A DNA stretch of 7,986 nucleotides from JBAZOY01 sp041648505 (lineage in GTDB: Bacteria > Desulfobacterota > Syntrophia > Syntrophales > CG2-30-49-12). Numbering within the stretch: the stretch's first letter is position 1; the number at the start of each line of letters is the position of its first letter. Under the pieces are notes generated by a model. That model ran no database searches. It was not told the DNA's origin and saw only the letters and a list, made by a program, of their open reading frames with translations. The stretch spans positions 1 to 7,986 of the forward strand of contig JBAZOY010000090.1 in the NCBI GenBank assembly GCA_041648505.1. The letters are read 5' to 3'. This document shows, in pieces, positions 1-6,000 of this stretch. The translations under genes and the position numbers were made by a program.

Positions 1-36
1 CAGTTTGACGGTCGAGGTATCGATGGTATCGGTGAC
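1..36 (-). repeat. First 12 codons of the next B unit
   Basis: Encodes VTDTIDTSTVKL and is identical in DNA to 601-636, 1201-1236 and 2401-2436. It shows that the homogenised array continues beyond the left edge toward the C-terminus. Confidence 0.85.
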
Positions 37-3000
37 AGTCGTTACGGCCGGAGCTGTGCTCGGTACCAGGTTCTCGAAATTGCCGCCGGTAGCGCTGGTG
101 ATCGTCGCCTGCACGGAGCCGGCGTCTTTGTAGACGTCGTCAGCTGGCGCTGGAACGTTCACGGTGCCGGTGGTCTTGCCGGCGTCGATGGTGATCACAG
201 CGCCGTTCGACAGGGTCACGGTCACTGGCGAGCCAGCGGCGTTGGTCAATGTCGCGGTGTAGGTGATCTGGCCACCTTCGGCCACGGAACCGGTCGCACT
301 CAGAGACAGGTTGGTGGTGTCGGCAACGTCGGTGACGGAAGTCGAAACCGGTGTTTTATCCGCCACCAGATCTTCGAAATTGCCACCGGTTACGCCAGTG
401 ATCGAATTGGTGATCGGCGCATTACCGACCAACGCATCGTTCGCAGCAACAGCAGTTGCAGTGCCAGTAGTCTGGCCGACGCCGATGGTGATGGTCTGGC
501 CGTTGGCCAGAGTCACGACCACAGGCGAGCCAGTCACAGGCGCACCAACGGTGGCGGTGTAAGTCACAGTGCCGCCTTCAGCCACCGATGTATCGGCGGT
601 CAGTTTGACGGTCGAGGTATCGATGGTATCGGTGACAGTCGTTACGGCCGGAGCTGTGCTCGGTACCAGGTTCTCGAAATTGCCGCCGGTAGCGCTGGTG
701 ATCGTCGCCTGCACAGAGCCGGCGTCTTTGTAGACGTCGTCAGCTGGCGCTGGAACGTTCACGGTGCCGGTGGTCTTGCCGGCGTCGATGGTGATCACGG
801 CGCCGTTCGACAAGGTTACGGTCACTGGCGAGCCAGCGGCGTTGGTCAATGTCGCGGTGTAGGTGATCTGGCCACCTTCAGCCACCGAGTTACTGGCGCT
901 GAGCGACAGGTTGGTGGTGTCGGTAACGTCCGTGACAGAAGTTGAAACTGGAGTTTTGTCCGCCACCAGATCTTCGAAGTTGCCACCGGTTACGCCAGTG
1001 ATCGAATTGGTGATCGGAGCGTTGCCCGTCAGCGCATCGTTTGCAGCAACAGCGGTTGCAGTACCGGTAGTCTGACCGACGCCGATGGTGATGGTCTGGC
1101 CGTTGGCCAGAGTCACGACCACAGGCGAGCCAGTCACAGGCGCACCAACGGTGGCGGTGTAAGTAACAGTGCCGCCTTCAGCCACCGATGTATCGGCGGT
1201 CAGTTTGACGGTCGAGGTATCGATGGTATCGGTGACAGTCGTTACGGCCGGAGCTGTGCTCGGTACCAAGTTCTCGAAATTGCCGCCGGTAGCGCTGGTG
1301 ATCGTCGCCTGCACAGAGCCGGCGTCTTTGTAGACGTCGTCAGCTGGCGCTGGAACGTTCACGGTGCCGGTGGTCTTGCCGGCGTCGATGGTGATCACGG
1401 CGCCATTCGACAGGGTCACGGTCACTGGCGAGCCAGCGGCGTTGGTCAATGTCGCGGTGTAGGTGATCTGGCCACCTTCGGCAACAGAGTTGGTGGCGCT
1501 CAAGGACAGATTTGTAGTGTCGGCAACGTCGGTGACAGAAGTCGAAACCGGAGTTTTGTCTGCAACCAGATCTTCGAAATTGCCACCGCTCACGCCAGTG
1601 ATCGAGTTGGTGATCGGAGCGTTGCCCGTCAGCGCATCGTTCGAAGCAACAGCAGTCGCAGTGCCAGTAGTCTGACCGACGCCGATGGTGATGGTCTGGC
1701 CGTTAGCCAATGTCACGACGACAGGAGAACCGGTAACTGGTGCACCGACGGTGGCGGTGTAAGTCACGGTGCCGCCTTCAGCCACCGAAGTATCGGCGGT
1801 CAATTTGACGGTCGACGTGTCGATGGTGTCAGTGACCTGAGTGACCGCTGGCGTGGTGCTCGGCACGAGATTTTCGAAGTTACCACCGGTAGCGCTGGTG
1901 ATCGTTGCCTGCACAGAGCCGGCGTCTTTGTAGACGTCGTCAGCTGGCGCTGGAACGTTCACGGTGCCGGTGGTCTTGCCGGCGTCGATGGTGATCACGG
2001 CACCGTTCGACAGGGTCACGATCACTGGCGAGCCAGCGGCGTTGGTCAATGTCGCGGTGTAGGTGATCTGGCCACCTTCAGCCACCGAGTTACTGGCGCT
2101 GAGCGACAGATTGGTAGTGTCGGCAACGTCGGTGACGGAAGTCGAAACCGGTGTTTTATCCGCCACCAGATCTTCGAAATTGCCACCGGTTACGCCAGTG
2201 ATCGAATTGGTGATCGGCGCATTACCGACCAACGCATCGTTCGCAGCAACAGCAGTTGCAGTGCCAGTAGTCTGGCCGACGCCGATGGTGATGGTCTGGC
2301 CGTTGGCCAGAGTCACGACCACAGGCGAGCCAGTCACAGGCGCACCAACGGTGGCGGTGTAAGTCACAGTGCCGCCTTCAGCCACCGATGTATCGGCGGT
2401 CAGTTTGACGGTCGAGGTATCGATGGTATCGGTGACAGTCGTTACGGCCGGAGCTGTGCTCGGTACCAGGTTCTCGAAATTGCCGCCGGTAGCGCTGGTG
2501 ATCGTCGCCTGCACAGAGCCGGCGTCTTTGTAGACGTCGTCAGCTGGCGCTGGAACGTTCACGGTGCCGGTGGTCTTGCCGGCGTCGATGGTGATCACGG
2601 CGCCGTTCGACAAGGTTACGGTCACTGGCGAGCCAGCGGCGTTGGTCAATGTCGCGGTGTAGGTGATCTGGCCACCTTCAGCCACCGAGTTACTGGCGCT
2701 GAGCGACAGATTGGTAGTGTCGGCAACGTCGGTGACAGAAGTCGAAACCGGAGTTTTGTCTGCAACCAGATCTTCGAAATTGCCACCGCTCACGCCAGTG
2801 ATCGAGTTGGTGATCGGAGCATTGCCGGTCAGCGCATCGTTCGCAGCAACAGCGGTTGCAGTGCCAGTAGTCTGACCGACGCCGATGGTGATGGTCTGGC
2901 CGTTAGCCAATGTCACGACGACAGGAGAACCGGTAACTGGCGCACCAACGGTGGCGGTGTAAGTCACGGTACCGCCTTCAGCCACCGAAGTATCAGCCGT

Positions 3001-6000
3001 CAGTTTGACGGTCGAAGTATCGATGGTGTCGGTGACAGTCGTCACCGCTGGAGCAGTGCTCGGTACGAGGTTCTCGAAATTGCCACCGGTAGCGCTAGTG
3101 ATCGTCGCCTGGACGGAGCCGGCGTCTTTGTAGACGTCGTCAGCTGGCGCTGGAACGTTCACGGTGCCGGTGGTCTTGCCGGCGTCGATGGTGATCACGG
3201 CGCCATTCGACAGGGTCACGGTCACTGGCGAGCCAGCGGCGTTGGTCAATGTCGCGGTGTAGGTGATCTGGCCACCTTCAGCCACCGAGTTACTGGCGCT
3301 GAGCGACAGATTGGTAGTGTCGGCAACGTCGGTGACAGAAGTCGAAACCGGAGTTTTGTCTGCAACCAGATCTTCGAAATTGCCACCGCTCACGCCAGTG
3401 ATCGAATTGGTGATCGGCGCATTACCGACCAACGCATCGTTCGCAGCAACAGCAGTTGCAGTGCCAGTAGTCTGACCGACGCCGATGGTGATGGTCTGGC
3501 CGTTGGCCAATGTCACGACGACAGGAGAACCGGTAACTGGTGCACCGACGGTGGCGGTGTAGGTGACAGTGCCGCCTTCGGCGACCGATGTATCGGCGGT
3601 CAGTTTGACGGTCGAGGTATCGATGGTATCGGTGACAGTCGTTACGGCCGGAGCTGTGCTCGGTACCAGGTTCTCGAAGTTACCCCCCGTAGCACCCTCG
3701 ATGGTCACTTCGACTTTGCCGGCATCTTTATAGACGTCGTCTTTCGGTGCGTCGACGGTCACGGTGCCGGTGGTTTTACCCGCGTCGATAGTGATCGTGG
3801 TGCCATTCGACAGGGTCACGGTCACCGGTGTGCCGGCCGGGTTGGTCAGGGTTGCGGTGTAGGTGATCTGGCCGCCTTCGGCGACCGAATCGCTGGCGGT
3901 CAGGTTCAGGTTGGTGGTGTCGGTGGTGTCGGAAACCACGGTGTCTGCGGACTTGCCGTCGACCACCAGTTTTTCGTAATTGCCACCCGTGGCGCCATCA
4001 ATGGTCACGCTCAGCGAGCTGCCGCCCGCCAGCGGGCTGTTCGGCGCGACGTAGTTGACGCTGCCGGTGGTTTCGCCTACCGCGATGGTGATGGTCTGGC
4101 CGTTGGACAGGCTGACGATGACCGGAGAGCCGGTCACTGGAGCGCCCACGGTGGCGGTGTAGACCACGGTTTCGCCTTCGGCGACGTTCGCAGTGGCGCT
4201 CAGCGACACGGTGGTGGTGTCGATGGTGTCGTTGACCGTAGTCACCGCTGGCGCTGTGCTGGTGACGAGGTTTTCGAAGTTGCCGCCGGTTGCGCTCTGG
4301 ATGGTCGCTTCAACGCTGCCGGCGTCTTTGTAGACGTCGTCTTTCGGAGCATCGACAGTCACGGTGCCGGCGGTCTTGCCGGCCTCGATGAGGATGGTCG
4401 CACCGTTCGACAGGGTCACGGTGACCGGTGTGCCGGCGGCGTTGCTCAGGGTTGCGGTGTAGGTAATCTGGCCGCCTTCGTTCACCGCGCCGGTCGCGCT
4501 GAGCGACAGGTTGGTGGTGTCGGCGGTGTCGGTCACGGTGGTGCTGACCGGGGTCTGGTCGGCGACAAGATTTTCGAAATTACCGCCGCTGACGTTGGTG
4601 ATCGAGTTGGTCAGCGGCGCGTGGCCGGCGAGGACGTCGTTCGGCGCGGTGGTGCTCACGCTGCCGCTGGTCTTGCCGACTTCGATAGTGATGTTCTGAC
4701 CGTTGGCCAGGGTCACGACCACAGGCGAGCCGGTGACCGGCGCGCCGACGGTGGCGGTGTAGGTGACGGTGCCACCTTCGGCCGCGGTTTCGGTGGCGGT
4801 CAGTTTGACCGTCGAGGTGTCGACGGTGTCGGTGACATCAGTGACCGCTGGCGTGGTGCTTGGCACCAGGTTTTCGAAGTTGCCGCCAGTGGCGTCCTTG
4901 ATCGTGACTTCAACTTTTCCGGCGTCTTTATAGACGTCGTCGGCAGGTGCCGGAACGGTGACGGTGCCGCTGGTTTTGCCGGCCTCGATGGTGATCACCG
5001 CGCCGTTGCTCAGATTCACGGTCACCGGCGTGCCGGCCGGGTTGCTCAGGGTTGCGGTGTAGACAATCGAACCGCCCTCGGCCACGGAGCCGGTCGCGGA
5101 CAGCGACAGGTTGGTGGTGTCGGCAACGTCAGTTACCGAGGTCACCGCCGGGGTCTGGTCAGCCACGAGATTTTCGTAATTGCCACCACTGGCGCCGTCG
5201 ATTTTCACGCTCAGAGTGTTGCCGCCGGCCTGTGCATCGTTCGGCGCGGTGAAGTTGACGCTGGCGCTGCTGGCGCCGACCGGAATGGTGATGGTCTGGC
5301 CGTTGGACAGGGTCACCAGCACTGGCGAACCAGTGACCGGGGCGGTCACGGACGCGGTGTAGACAACCACGCCGCCTTCCACCGCGCTGGCGCTGGCGGT
5401 CAGCGAAACAATGCTGTTGTCGATGGTGTCGGTGACATCAGTTACCGCAGGCGTCTTGTCGATCACCAGGTTTTCAAAGTTGCCACCGCTGGTCTTGGTG
5501 ATGCTCGCATCGACCTTGCCGGCGTCCTTGTACACGTCATCGCCAGGCGCGGCTACGGTCGCAGTGCCAGTGCTCGCACCCTTGGCAATGTTGATCACCG
5601 CGCCGTTGCTCAGGGTCACGCTCATGGCGGTGCCGGCCGGATTGCTCAGGGTCGCGGTGTAGACGATCGAGCCGCCCTCGGCAACGCTGCCGGTGGCGCT
5701 CAGGCTGATGTTGGTGGTGTCGACGGCGTCGGTGACTTTGGTCACCACAGCCGAACGATCGGCCTCGACGCGCTCGAAATTGCCGCCGCTGTGGCTGGCG
5801 ATCGCCGTCCGCACGTTGCTGCCATCGATGTACGGCGTATTGGCGGGCGCCGGGAAATTCACCGAACCGCTGGTCGCACCGGCCGCGATGTTGATCACCG
5901 CGCCGTTGGCCAGGGTCACGGTCATCGCAGTGCCGGCCGGGTTGCTCAGGGTCGCGGTGTAGGTGATCTGGCCACCTTCGCTGACGGTATCGCTGGCGGT

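Larger units (their letters stand above)
37..3678 (-). repeat. Homogenised block of six ~600-bp B-A dimers
   Basis: Six 600-bp copies (37-636, 637-1236, 1237-1836, 1837-2436, 2437-3036, 3037-3636) are nearly identical, including at synonymous sites. A hand comparison of the first two copies gave about 36 differences in 600. The stretch equivalent to 116-198 is the same in all six. Similarity continues to about 3678 and then drops sharply. The block also runs off the left edge, because 1-36 is identical to 601-636. It looks like recent expansion or gene conversion within the gene. Confidence 0.9.

Noticed and set aside
263..3475. Plus-strand frames of 70-99 codons recurring every 600 bp (263, 863, 1463, 2063, 2663, 3263)
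   Set aside because: They are copies of the same antisense shadow, one per dimer, ending wherever a repeat variant creates a stop. Their products only mirror the adhesin codons.
1..3678. CRISPR array or satellite-like repeat
   Set aside because: The repeat period is 300/600 bp with no short repeat-spacer structure, and every base is in an open coding frame with conserved protein motifs.
4511..5962. Shorter plus-strand frames at 4511, 5052, 5180, 5411 and 5693
   Set aside because: They lie wholly within the minus-strand repeat gene, overlap each other in different frames, and vary with repeat divergence. No independent coding signal was seen.
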